From: Shewanella sp. TC10
Lineage (GTDB): Bacteria; Pseudomonadota; Gammaproteobacteria; Enterobacterales; Shewanellaceae
Direction of reading: 5' to 3'
Assembly (NCBI RefSeq): GCF_009663145.1
Contig: NZ_VKHR01000057.1
Coordinates: 1-36,118, forward strand
DNA: 36,118 bases
This document shows positions 1 through 7,105 of this stretch, in pieces; the stretch's first letter is position 1; the number at the start of each line of letters is the position of its first letter. The notes under the pieces are model-generated. The model had not been told where the DNA came from. It saw nothing but the letters and a program-made list of their open reading frames with translations, and ran no database searches. The position numbers were made by a program, and so were the translations under genes.

Positions 1-4
1 CCAT

Positions 5-81
<77 letters not shown>

Positions 82-87
82 AATTAT

Positions 88-164
88 GGTGATTGTAGCT
101 CAGTTGGTAGAGCCCCGGATTGTGATTCCGGTTGTCGTGGGTTCGAGCCCCATCAGTCACCCCA
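88..164 (+). tRNA. tRNA-His (anticodon GUG)
   Basis: The acceptor stem is 89-95 with 154-160. The extra 5' G typical of tRNA-His is at 88, opposite the discriminator C at 161. The anticodon stem is 115-119 with 127-131, the anticodon GTG is at 122-124, and CCA is encoded at 162-164. It lies 6 bp after tRNA-Arg, and the shared downstream terminator indicates a single transcript. Confidence 0.97.
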
Positions 165-195
165 AATTTTGCATTAAAAATGCACGATTGTAGAG

Positions 196-220
196 AAAGC
201 GACCTAAGGTCGCTTTTTTT
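196..220 (+). terminator. Rho-independent terminator of the tRNA operon
   Basis: The stem is AAAGCGACC (196-204) with GGTCGCTTT (208-216), closed by a TAA loop and followed by a run of seven T (214-220). It stands 31 bp after tRNA-His and before the tig promoter region. Confidence 0.9.
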
Positions 221-255
221 ATGCCTAAAATCCCGATTTTACCCCGTTTTCACAC

Positions 256-284
256 TCGACTCCGCAGTAAACCGTCGCTATAAT
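256..284 (+). promoter_or_regulatory. Candidate sigma-70 promoter of tig
   Basis: A perfect -10 hexamer TATAAT lies at 279-284. TCGACT at 256-261 matches the -35 consensus at 4 of 6 positions with a 17-bp spacer. It would give a leader of about 155 nt for tig. That leader contains a 9-bp hairpin at 393-414 (AATAGTTGA with TCGACTATT, loop GCTT), about 35 nt before the start codon. No transcript data were available. Confidence 0.55.
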
Positions 285-448
285 GTCGCGTCTTGATAAA
301 TATCTAATACGAATTACTACGGGTAATGGCGCTGAAAAGCTGCTGTATAGCACTTTTATTAGTAAACATTAAAAATCAAGAAACGAATATTTAATAGTTG
401 AGCTTTCGACTATTACAAAGGACGTCAGACATATTTCGAGGTAAAACA

Positions 449-1753
449 ATGCAAGTTTCTGTTGAAACAACTCAAGGCCTAGAACGTCGCCTAACAATTT
501 CTGTTCCTGCTGAACAAATTGAGAAATTAGTTAAAGACAACTTATTACGTGAAGCGAAACGTGCAAAGATTTCAGGTTTCCGTCCTGGTAAAGTACCAGT
601 TTCAGTGATCAACCAACGTTACGGCGCTGCAATTCGTCAAGATGTAACTGGTGAAGTAATGCAACGCAACTTCATTGAAGCGATCATGGCTGAAAAATTA
701 AACCCAGCTGGCGCTCCAGTTTTCGCTCCAGGCGAAACTGAAGGTGAAAACTTCGTATTCGTTGCAACGTTCGAAATCTACCCAGAAGTTGAATTAACTG
801 GTTTAGATGCAATCGAAGTTGAGCAACCACAAGCTGAAGTAAATGACGCTGACGTTGACACTATGATTGAAACTCTTCGCAAGCAACACGCTACATTCGC
901 TGTAGTTGAAACTGCTGCTGAAGAAGGCAACAAAGCTAAAATGAACTTCGTAGGTTCTGTAGACGGTGAAGAGTTTGAAGGCGGAAAAGCTGACGACTTC
1001 GAACTAGAACTTGGTAGCAACCGTATGATCCCAGGTTTTGAAGCTGGTGTTATCGGTCATAAAGCTGGCGACGAATTCGAAATCGAAGTGACGTTCCCAG
1101 AAGATTACCATGCAGAAAACTTAAAAGGTAAAGCGGCTAAGTTCGTTATTACTCTTACTGAAGTTCAAGCTGCTGAATTACCTGAAGTTAACGATGAATT
1201 CGCTTCTTTATTCGGTATCGCTGAAGGTGGCTTAGAAGCACTTAAAGCTGAAATCCGTAAAAACATGACTCGTGAACTTGAACAAGCGCTTAAAGCAAAT
1301 GTGAAAGAGCAAGTTATCGAAGGCTTATTATCAGCTAACGAAATAACTATTCCTTCAGCATTAGTTGATGGTGAAGTTAATGTACTTCGTCAACAAGCTA
1401 TGCAACGTTTTGGTGGCCAAACTGAAAACATGCCTGAGCTACCTGCTGATTTATTCACAGAACAAGCAGAGCGTCGTGTTAAAGTTGGTTTACTTCTTGG
1501 CGAAGTTATCAAAACTAACGAACTTCAAGCTGAAGACGAGCGTGTTCAAGGTCTTATCGCTTCAATGGCTTCTGCATACGAAGATCCAAGTGAAGTTGTT
1601 GAATACTACAATGGCAACAAAGAGCTAATGCAAAACATGCGCAATGTAGCGCTTGAAGAGCAAGCTGTTGAAGTTTTATTAAAATCTGCAAAAGTGACAC
1701 TAAAAGATGTCGAATTTGAAGAATTTATGAACAAGGCAACCGGTAAAGCGTAA
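449..1753 (+). CDS. tig: Trigger factor, ribosome-bound chaperone and prolyl isomerase
   Basis: 434 residues, close to the 432 of E. coli trigger factor. It binds nascent chains at the ribosomal exit tunnel. The ribosome-binding signature GFRPGKVP is at residues 43-50 in the N-terminal domain. The FKBP-type isomerase domain spans roughly 155-245 (MNFVGSVDGEEFEGG, then MIPGFEAGVIGHKAGDEF), and the C-terminal helical chaperone domain follows. The frame is open upstream to a TTG at 398, but I chose the ATG at 449: it follows a ribosome site (CGAGGT, 437-442) and gives the family's usual N-terminus (MQVSVETTQGLERR). It leads the tig-clpP-clpX-lon block, as in E. coli. Confidence 0.97.
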   Translation: MQVSVETTQGLERRLTISVPAEQIEKLVKDNLLREAKRAKISGFRPGKVPVSVINQRYGAAIRQDVTGEVMQRNFIEAIMAEKLNPAGAPVFAPGETEGENFVFVATFEIYPEVELTGLDAIEVEQPQAEVNDADVDTMIETLRKQHATFAVVETAAEEGNKAKMNFVGSVDGEEFEGGKADDFELELGSNRMIPGFEAGVIGHKAGDEFEIEVTFPEDYHAENLKGKAAKFVITLTEVQAAELPEVNDEFASLFGIAEGGLEALKAEIRKNMTRELEQALKANVKEQVIEGLLSANEITIPSALVDGEVNVLRQQAMQRFGGQTENMPELPADLFTEQAERRVKVGLLLGEVIKTNELQAEDERVQGLIASMASAYEDPSEVVEYYNGNKELMQNMRNVALEEQAVEVLLKSAKVTLKDVEFEEFMNKATGKA

Positions 1754-1786
1754 CCATCGCTTGACTTGATTGGCGGTTCGCCATTT

Positions 1787-1826
1787 AATGGCTCGTATGA
1801 GGTTCCTCATACGAGCCATTTTTATT
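1787..1826 (+). terminator. Strong hairpin terminator or attenuator between tig and clpP
   Basis: A 16-bp perfect inverted repeat (1787-1802 with 1805-1820, centred on TT) is followed by TTTATTTT. It should end or attenuate tig transcription, with some readthrough into clpP. The clpP ribosome site (AGGGAAG, about 1829-1835) begins directly after it, so clpP either depends on readthrough or has a promoter inside this gap. The second possibility was not resolved. Confidence 0.8.
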
Positions 1827-1841
1827 TTAGGGAAGCATAAA

Positions 1842-2453
1842 ATGCATAAAGCGCCAGAATCTGTACTCAATGCTCTTGTACCTATGGTTGTTGAACAAAC
1901 GGCTAAAGGTGAGCGTTCATATGATATTTACTCTCGTTTATTAAAAGAGCGAGTAATTTTCTTGGTTGGCCAAGTGGAAGAGCACATGGCTAACTTGATC
2001 GTGGCGCAACTATTGTTCCTAGAATCAGAAAGCCCAGATAAAGATATTTCTATCTACATCAACTCGCCAGGTGGCTCTGTCACTGCGGGTATGGCAATTT
2101 ACGATACAATGCAATTCATTAAGCCAAATGTAAGTACCGTTTGTATTGGTCAAGCATGTAGCATGGGCGCATTCTTATTAGCGGGCGGTGCAGAAGGTAA
2201 GCGTCATTGTTTACCTAATTCACGTGTGATGATCCATCAACCACTCGGTGGTTTCCAAGGGCAAGCATCTGACATCGCAATTCATGCTCAAGAAATCTTA
2301 GGCATTAAGAATAAATTAAACGAAATGTTAGCTGAACATACTGGCCAACCATTAGATGTTATCGAGCGTGATACTGACCGAGATAACTTTATGAGTGCCC
2401 AAGAAGCAGCTGATTATGGTTTAGTTGATTCAGTTTTTGAAAAGCGTAGCTGA
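1842..2453 (+). CDS. clpP: ATP-dependent Clp protease proteolytic subunit ClpP
   Basis: 203 residues. This is the serine peptidase that forms the tetradecameric chamber used by ClpX and ClpA. The catalytic triad is visible: Ser107 in GQACSMGAF, His132 in MIHQPLGG and Asp181 in DTDRDNF, each four positions lower than in the E. coli precursor. The short N-terminus is probably a propeptide removed by self-cleavage. The ATG at 1842 was chosen over an in-frame upstream ATG at 1770 because that extension would run through the terminator hairpin and has no family support, while AGGGAAG sits just before 1842. clpX follows. Confidence 0.97.
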   Translation: MHKAPESVLNALVPMVVEQTAKGERSYDIYSRLLKERVIFLVGQVEEHMANLIVAQLLFLESESPDKDISIYINSPGGSVTAGMAIYDTMQFIKPNVSTVCIGQACSMGAFLLAGGAEGKRHCLPNSRVMIHQPLGGFQGQASDIAIHAQEILGIKNKLNEMLAEHTGQPLDVIERDTDRDNFMSAQEAADYGLVDSVFEKRS

Positions 2454-2467
2454 TCTTTAGGCCTGAG

Positions 2468-2493
2468 TACGCTATTCTGTGATGAATAGCGTA
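2468..2493 (+). other. Perfect 10-bp inverted repeat between clpP and clpX
   Basis: TACGCTATTC (2468-2477) pairs with GAATAGCGTA (2484-2493) across the loop TGTGAT. It starts 14 bp after the clpP stop codon and is followed by A-rich sequence, so it is not a standard terminator on the plus strand. It may protect the clpP mRNA 3' end or mark a processing site; this is inference. Confidence 0.5.
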
Positions 2494-2512
2494 TAAAAAA
2501 TATTTGACTGTT

Positions 2513-2547
2513 CCTGTGTTGCACAATAAATGCACAGGTGTTTTTTT
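2513..2547 (+). terminator. Candidate weak terminator upstream of clpX
   Basis: CCTGTG (2513-2518) pairs with CACAGG (2533-2538) over a 14-nt loop, followed by TGTTTTTTT. The stem is short and the loop long, so partial termination is the most that can be argued. A possible -35 TTGACT at 2504-2509 overlaps this area, so clpX may have its own promoter here, but no convincing -10 was found. Confidence 0.4.
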
Positions 2548-2582
2548 GAAAACAGTGAACAGGCTGTAACAGAGGTAGGGTA

Positions 2583-3863
2583 ATGGGCGATAACAAAAGT
2601 ACCGGTGACAGTGGCAAACTACTGTACTGCTCTTTTTGCGGAAAAAGCCAACATGAAGTTAGAAAGCTAATCGCTGGACCTTCAGTATATGTTTGTGACG
2701 AGTGTGTCGAGCTATGCAATGACATTATTCGCGAAGAAATTAAAGAAATATCGCCTAAGCGCGATCAAGATAAATTACCGTCACCACATGAATTGCGTAC
2801 GCATTTAGATGATTACGTCATTGGCCAAAATCAGGCTAAAAAAGTGTTGTCGGTGGCGGTTTATAATCATTATAAACGTTTACGTAATGGCACACCGATC
2901 GAAGGTGTCGAGTTAGGTAAAAGTAATATTTTGCTTATCGGTCCAACGGGTAGTGGTAAAACGTTATTAGCTGAAACGCTGGCACGTTCTTTAGATGTGC
3001 CATTTACTATGGCAGATGCTACAACATTAACCGAAGCGGGTTATGTTGGTGAAGATGTAGAAAACATCATTCAAAAGCTGCTTCAGAAATGTGATTACGA
3101 CGTTGAGAAAGCTGAACGTGGTATTGTTTACATTGATGAAATCGATAAGATTAGCCGTAAATCTGATAACCCTTCAATTACACGTGACGTGTCTGGCGAA
3201 GGTGTTCAGCAGGCGTTATTGAAACTGATTGAAGGCACAGTTGCTTCAGTACCTCCTCAAGGTGGCCGTAAGCACCCTCAGCAAGAATTTTTGCAGGTAG
3301 ATACCTCTAAAATCTTATTTATCTGTGGTGGTGCGTTCGCTGGACTTGAGAAAGTGATTGAGCAACGTGGCTTAACTGGTACTGGTATTGGTTTCGGTGC
3401 TGAAGTTAAAGGTGAAGCTGACAAAACGACGATTTCACAAACCCTAGGTAAAGTTGAACCAGAAGATTTAATTAAGTTTGGTTTGATCCCTGAGTTTATT
3501 GGTCGTTTACCTGTTGTGGCTACGCTAACTGAGTTAGATGAATCTGCTTTAGTACAAATTTTATCTCAGCCTAAAAATGCACTGACTAAACAGTACGGTG
3601 CTTTGTTTGAGATGGAAGGTGTTGAGTTAGAATTCCGCGAAGATGCGCTTAAGGCCATTGCCCACAAAGCAATGACACGTAAAACTGGTGCTCGTGGTTT
3701 ACGCTCTATCATCGAAGATATCTTATTAGATACCATGTATGATATTCCTTCAGAGGAAGGTGTGATTAAAGCCGTTGTTGATGAATCAGTTGTTAAAGGT
3801 GAATCTGCACCTATCTTGATTTATGAAAACACTGACAGCCAAGTTGCTGGTGGCGAACAATAA
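2583..3863 (+). CDS. clpX: ATP-dependent Clp protease ATP-binding subunit ClpX
   Basis: 426 residues (424 in E. coli). This is the hexameric AAA+ unfoldase that recognises substrates such as SsrA-tagged proteins and feeds ClpP. The N-terminal zinc domain has Cys16, Cys19, Cys38 and Cys41. Walker A is GPTGSGKT at 120-127 and Walker B contains IVYIDEIDK. The pore loop GYVG, the RKH loop (GGRKHPQQ) and the ClpP-docking IGF loop (GTGIGFG) are all present, so it should work with the adjacent ClpP. The ATG at 2583 follows the ribosome site GAGGTAGGG. A terminator after the gene separates it from lon. Confidence 0.98.
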   Translation: MGDNKSTGDSGKLLYCSFCGKSQHEVRKLIAGPSVYVCDECVELCNDIIREEIKEISPKRDQDKLPSPHELRTHLDDYVIGQNQAKKVLSVAVYNHYKRLRNGTPIEGVELGKSNILLIGPTGSGKTLLAETLARSLDVPFTMADATTLTEAGYVGEDVENIIQKLLQKCDYDVEKAERGIVYIDEIDKISRKSDNPSITRDVSGEGVQQALLKLIEGTVASVPPQGGRKHPQQEFLQVDTSKILFICGGAFAGLEKVIEQRGLTGTGIGFGAEVKGEADKTTISQTLGKVEPEDLIKFGLIPEFIGRLPVVATLTELDESALVQILSQPKNALTKQYGALFEMEGVELEFREDALKAIAHKAMTRKTGARGLRSIIEDILLDTMYDIPSEEGVIKAVVDESVVKGESAPILIYENTDSQVAGGEQ

Positions 3864-3892
3864 ATAGACGCTTTTAGCTGTTTATGAAAAAT

Positions 3893-3917
3893 AAGGAGTC
3901 CGTTGGGCTCCTTTTTT
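3893..3917 (+). terminator. Rho-independent terminator after clpX
   Basis: AAGGAGTCC (3893-3901) pairs with GGGCTCCTT (3905-3913), including one T-G wobble, over the loop GTT. It merges into a T run ending at 3917. It ends the clpP-clpX unit before the lon promoter. Confidence 0.9.
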
Positions 3918-3928
3918 CGTATTAGCCA

Positions 3929-3955
3929 TTGAAAGTTCAAGAAACATCCCAATAT
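3929..3955 (+). promoter_or_regulatory. Candidate heat-shock (sigma-32) promoter of lon
   Basis: TTGAAA at 3929-3934 is followed, after 13 bp, by CCCAATAT at 3948-3955. This resembles the sigma-32 consensus (CTTGAAA, 11-16 bp, CCCCATNT). It lies between the clpX terminator and the lon start, about 40 bp upstream of the ATG. In E. coli lon is a known sigma-32 gene, which supports the reading. Confidence 0.65.
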
Positions 3956-3993
3956 ACTGATTATAAAATCCATTCATCAAACGGAATCGAACT

Positions 3994-6345
3994 ATGACCC
4001 AAGAGCGTGAAGCGCATATCGAACTCCCCGTGCTACCACTTCGAGATGTAGTGGTTTATCCCCATATGGTAATTCCGTTATTCGTCGGACGAGAGAAATC
4101 AATTCGATGTTTAGAATCGGCAATGGAACAAGATAAACAAATTTTATTGGTCGCACAGAAAGAAGCTGATTTAGACGAGCCAACAAAAGACGATATTTTC
4201 GAAATTGGTACAGTGGCGTCAATTCTGCAATTACTTAAATTGCCAGACGGCACAGTAAAAGTATTAGTTGAAGGTGGTCAACGTGCAAAAGTTGACAAGT
4301 ACACTCAAGAAGAAGAGTTCTTCGTTGCAACGGCACAATACTTAGAATCTGAAGAGCTTGCTGAGAAAGAAGAAGAAGTCCTCGTTCGCAGTGCTATCAG
4401 TCAGTTTGAAGGTTACATCAAGCTCAATAAAAAGATCCCACCAGAAGTACTAACATCGCTAACTGGTATTGAAGAGGCTGCTCGTCTTGCTGACACTATG
4501 GCTGCACATATGCCACTTAAGTTAGAAGATAAGCAATCAGTACTTGAGATGATTAACGTTGGCGAACGTCTTGAATATTTAATGGCGATGATGGAAGGCG
4601 AAATCGACTTATTACAAGTTGAAAAACGTATCCGTGGCCGCGTTAAAAAGCAGATGGAAAAAAGTCAGCGTGAGTACTATTTGAATGAGCAAATGAAAGC
4701 CATTCAAAAAGAACTTGGTGATCTCGACGAAGGCCAAGACGAATTTGAGGTGTTAGGCCGCAAAATCGAAGAAGCTAAAATGCCTGCTGAAGCAAAAGAA
4801 AAAGCTGAAGCTGAGCTAAACAAATTGAAAATGATGTCACCAATGTCTGCAGAAGCGACAGTGGTGAGAAGTTATGTTGATTGGATGACGTCTGTGCCTT
4901 GGAGCCAACGTTCTAAAATTAAGCGTGACTTATCAAAAGCAGAAGCCATTCTCGATACCGACCACCACGGTTTAGAGAAAGTAAAAGAACGTATTCTTGA
5001 ATATCTTGCTGTGCAAAGTCGCGTTAAGCAGCTTAAAGGACCAATCCTTTGTTTAGTTGGACCTCCAGGTGTGGGTAAAACGTCACTAGGTCAGTCTATT
5101 GCTAAAGCAACAGGACGTAAGTATGTTCGCGTTGCATTAGGCGGCGTACGTGATGAAGCAGAGATTCGTGGTCATCGCCGAACTTACATTGGTTCAATGC
5201 CAGGTAAAGTGATTCAAAAGATGGCTAAAGTGGGCGTTAAAAACCCATTATTCTTATTAGATGAAATTGATAAGATGAGTTCAGATATGCGAGGTGATCC
5301 ATCATCAGCATTACTTGAAGTACTCGACCCTGAGCAAAATGCAGCGTTTAACGATCATTATTTAGAAGTTGATTACGATTTATCTGATGTAATGTTTGTT
5401 GCGACTTCTAACTCAATGGATATTCCAGGGCCGTTATTAGACCGTATGGAAGTGATTCGTTTATCGGGCTATACCGAAGATGAAAAGCTGAACATTGCTA
5501 AGAAGCATTTGCTGACTAAGCAAGTTGAGCGTAATGGTCTAAAGCCTAAAGAAATAAATATCGATGATAGTGCCATCATTGGCATGATCCGTTATTACAC
5601 ACGCGAAGCTGGTGTTCGTTCATTAGAGCGTGAACTGTCTAAAGTATGCCGTAAAGTCGTTAAAATGATTTTATTGGACAAGTCAGTTAAAACTGTTGAA
5701 GTAAATCAAGACAATTTGAAGTCATTTCTTGGAGTGCAACGTTTTGATTACGGTAAAGCTGAGTCAAATAACCAAATCGGTCAAGTGACAGGTCTGGCAT
5801 GGACACAAGTCGGTGGTGATTTACTGACCATTGAAGCGACTTCAGTGTCAGGTAAAGGTAAGCTTGCGTATACCGGTTCACTTGGTGATGTGATGCAAGA
5901 GTCGATTCAAGCTGCTATGACAGTAGTAAGAGCGCGTGCGGAGCAATTAGGTATTAATGCCGACTTTTACGAGAAACGTGATATTCACGTTCACGTACCT
6001 GAAGGAGCAACACCTAAAGACGGTCCATCAGCAGGTGCAGCAATGTGTACTGCCTTAGTATCAAGTTTAACGGGTAACCCAGTTAAAAGTGATGTGGCGA
6101 TGACAGGTGAAATTACCCTTCGCGGCGAAGTACTTCCTATTGGTGGCTTAAAAGAAAAGTTACTTGCAGCGCACCGTGGTGGTATAAAAGTTGTTCTAAT
6201 TCCTAAAGAAAATGAACGTGACTTGGAAGAAATTCCAGCGAACGTGATTGCAGATCTTAAAATTCATCCAGTCAGATGGGTGGATGAAGTGCTTGAACTG
6301 GCATTAGAAAGACCTGTAAAGGGCTTTGAAGTGGTTAAAAAGTAG
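3994..6345 (+). CDS. lon: ATP-dependent protease Lon (endopeptidase La)
   Basis: 783 residues (784 in E. coli). Lon is a homohexameric cytoplasmic AAA+ protease that degrades misfolded proteins and specific regulators. Domains in order: N-terminal substrate-binding domain (about 10-200), coiled-coil linker, AAA+ module with Walker A GPPGVGKT at 356-363 and Walker B FLLDEID, then the proteolytic domain. The catalytic dyad is Ser679 (KDGPSAGAA) and Lys722 (GGLKEK), at the same numbers as in E. coli. The ATG at 3994 follows GGAATCG. The gene is flanked by its own candidate heat-shock promoter and by the long hupB leader region. Confidence 0.98.
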   Translation: MTQEREAHIELPVLPLRDVVVYPHMVIPLFVGREKSIRCLESAMEQDKQILLVAQKEADLDEPTKDDIFEIGTVASILQLLKLPDGTVKVLVEGGQRAKVDKYTQEEEFFVATAQYLESEELAEKEEEVLVRSAISQFEGYIKLNKKIPPEVLTSLTGIEEAARLADTMAAHMPLKLEDKQSVLEMINVGERLEYLMAMMEGEIDLLQVEKRIRGRVKKQMEKSQREYYLNEQMKAIQKELGDLDEGQDEFEVLGRKIEEAKMPAEAKEKAEAELNKLKMMSPMSAEATVVRSYVDWMTSVPWSQRSKIKRDLSKAEAILDTDHHGLEKVKERILEYLAVQSRVKQLKGPILCLVGPPGVGKTSLGQSIAKATGRKYVRVALGGVRDEAEIRGHRRTYIGSMPGKVIQKMAKVGVKNPLFLLDEIDKMSSDMRGDPSSALLEVLDPEQNAAFNDHYLEVDYDLSDVMFVATSNSMDIPGPLLDRMEVIRLSGYTEDEKLNIAKKHLLTKQVERNGLKPKEINIDDSAIIGMIRYYTREAGVRSLERELSKVCRKVVKMILLDKSVKTVEVNQDNLKSFLGVQRFDYGKAESNNQIGQVTGLAWTQVGGDLLTIEATSVSGKGKLAYTGSLGDVMQESIQAAMTVVRARAEQLGINADFYEKRDIHVHVPEGATPKDGPSAGAAMCTALVSSLTGNPVKSDVAMTGEITLRGEVLPIGGLKEKLLAAHRGGIKVVLIPKENERDLEEIPANVIADLKIHPVRWVDEVLELALERPVKGFEVVKK

Positions 6346-6396
6346 CTAAATAGCAAAAAAAGTTGCTTTGAACTTAAAAAAAGTGAAAAAAGGGGC

Positions 6397-6424
6397 TTAA
6401 CAAACGCTAAAGCTGTGGTAGCCT
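6397..6424 (+). promoter_or_regulatory. Candidate extended -10 promoter of hupB
   Basis: TTAACA at 6397-6402 matches the -35 consensus at 5 of 6. It is followed after 16 bp by TAGCCT (6419-6424), preceded by TGG as in an extended -10. Transcription would begin near 6431, just before a hairpin, giving a leader of about 180 nt. The -10 itself is weak. A second possible -10 (TATAAC, 6534-6539) lies closer to the gene but lacks a good -35. Confidence 0.35.
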
Positions 6425-6437
6425 AGATAAGTGGAGA

Positions 6438-6535
6438 GTCAGTTAGCACCAAACCCTTGGCGCAACTGACTTTGAGCTGTATCCAAGTACATTTTTTTTG
6501 GTTTTCCAACTAAGTTTGGTGTGGTATCAAACTTA
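6438..6535 (+). other. Structured hupB leader with two inverted repeats
   Basis: The first hairpin pairs 6438-6454 with 6457-6470 (GTCAGTT with AACTGAC, then GC and CCAA with a bulge and one mismatch). The second pairs TAAGTTTG (6511-6518) with CAAACTTA (6528-6535). Eight T (6492-6499) lie between them. The region could be an attenuator or a stability element for HU mRNA. No known riboswitch was recognised. Confidence 0.4.
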
Positions 6536-6611
6536 TAACAAAAAAGCCTCCGCAGACCGCTCTAAAGACGGATTTGGTTGCGGCGCGAAAATAAACATTC
6601 AAGGGGATGAC

Positions 6612-6884
6612 ATGAACAAATCTGAACTAATCGAGAAAATCGCTTCTGGTGCTGACATTTCTAAAGCTGGCGCTGGCCGTGCATTAGATTCTTTCATTGG
6701 TGCTGTTACTGAAGCACTTAAAGAAGGCGATAAAATTTCTCTAGTTGGTTTTGGTACTTTTGAAGTACGTCAACGTGCAGAACGTACTGGCCGTAACCCA
6801 CAAACTGGTGCGGAAATCAAAATTGCAGCAGCAAATATTCCTGCTTTCAAAGCTGGTAAAGCTCTAAAAGACGCTGTTAACTAA
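6612..6884 (+). CDS. hupB: DNA-binding protein HU-beta
   Basis: 90 residues, the standard HU length. HU is a small basic dimer that bends and compacts DNA in the nucleoid. The N-terminal helical half starts MNKSELIEKIASGA, and the DNA-binding arm has the conserved RNPQTG turn with Arg61, Asn62 and Pro63. The frame is open upstream to 6498, but the ATG at 6612 was chosen because a strong ribosome site (AAGGGGATG, 6601-6609) precedes it and the start matches all HU proteins. The position after lon and before ppiD is that of hupB, not hupA, in E. coli. Confidence 0.97.
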   Translation: MNKSELIEKIASGADISKAGAGRALDSFIGAVTEALKEGDKISLVGFGTFEVRQRAERTGRNPQTGAEIKIAAANIPAFKAGKALKDAVN

Positions 6885-6921
6885 ATAGTTAATATCGTTG
6901 CCTTTTGTAAGGCATTTGTAG

Positions 6922-6947
6922 AAAGCACTGTTTTAACAGTGCTTTTT
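6922..6947 (+). terminator. Rho-independent terminator of hupB
   Basis: AAAGCACTGTT (6922-6932) pairs with AACAGTGCTTT (6935-6945) over TT, and the T run extends to 6947. It lies 38 bp after the hupB stop codon. Confidence 0.92.
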
Positions 6948-6956
6948 GCGAAAAAG

Positions 6957-7080
6957 ATATCAGAAAGAACTTAGTTAGTTTTGATATTCGGAGGAATTGG
7001 GTCATACCCGAGGTAGCGTCTGATAACTCCACATAAATTACAAGAAGGCGCATCCCAACGTGGTGCGCCTTTTTATTTTA
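6957..7080 (+). ncRNA. Possible small RNA between the hupB and ppiD terminators
   Basis: This segment has no reading frame of note. It contains local pairings (ATATCA 6957-6962 with TGATAT 6982-6987; GGGT 6999-7002 with ACCC 7006-7009; GGAG 6990-6993 with CTCC 7027-7030) and ends in a strong terminator (7045-7080). A terminator here has no gene to serve unless a short RNA starts after the hupB terminator. No convincing promoter was found and no known RNA family is recognised, so the call is tentative. Confidence 0.25.
7045..7080 (+). terminator. Orphan rho-independent terminator upstream of ppiD
   Basis: AAGGCGCA (7045-7052) pairs with TGCGCCTT (7064-7071) over an 11-nt loop, followed by TTTATTTTATT. 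It lies about 100 bp after the hupB terminator and 25 bp before the ppiD start codon. It may insulate ppiD from readthrough or end a small RNA. Confidence 0.8.
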
Positions 7081-7105
7081 TTAATCGCAACAAGCGAGAA
7101 TTCAG

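Noticed and set aside
398..448. Upstream extension of tig from a TTG codon
   Set aside because: The extra residues have no family match and the TTG lies within a leader hairpin. The ATG at 449 has a ribosome site and the conserved start.
1770..1841. Upstream ATG extension of clpP
   Set aside because: It would translate through a strong terminator hairpin and adds residues absent from ClpP proteins.
2414..2725. 103-codon minus-strand frame over the clpP-clpX junction
   Set aside because: It is antisense to conserved clpX coding sequence and shows no recognisable domain.
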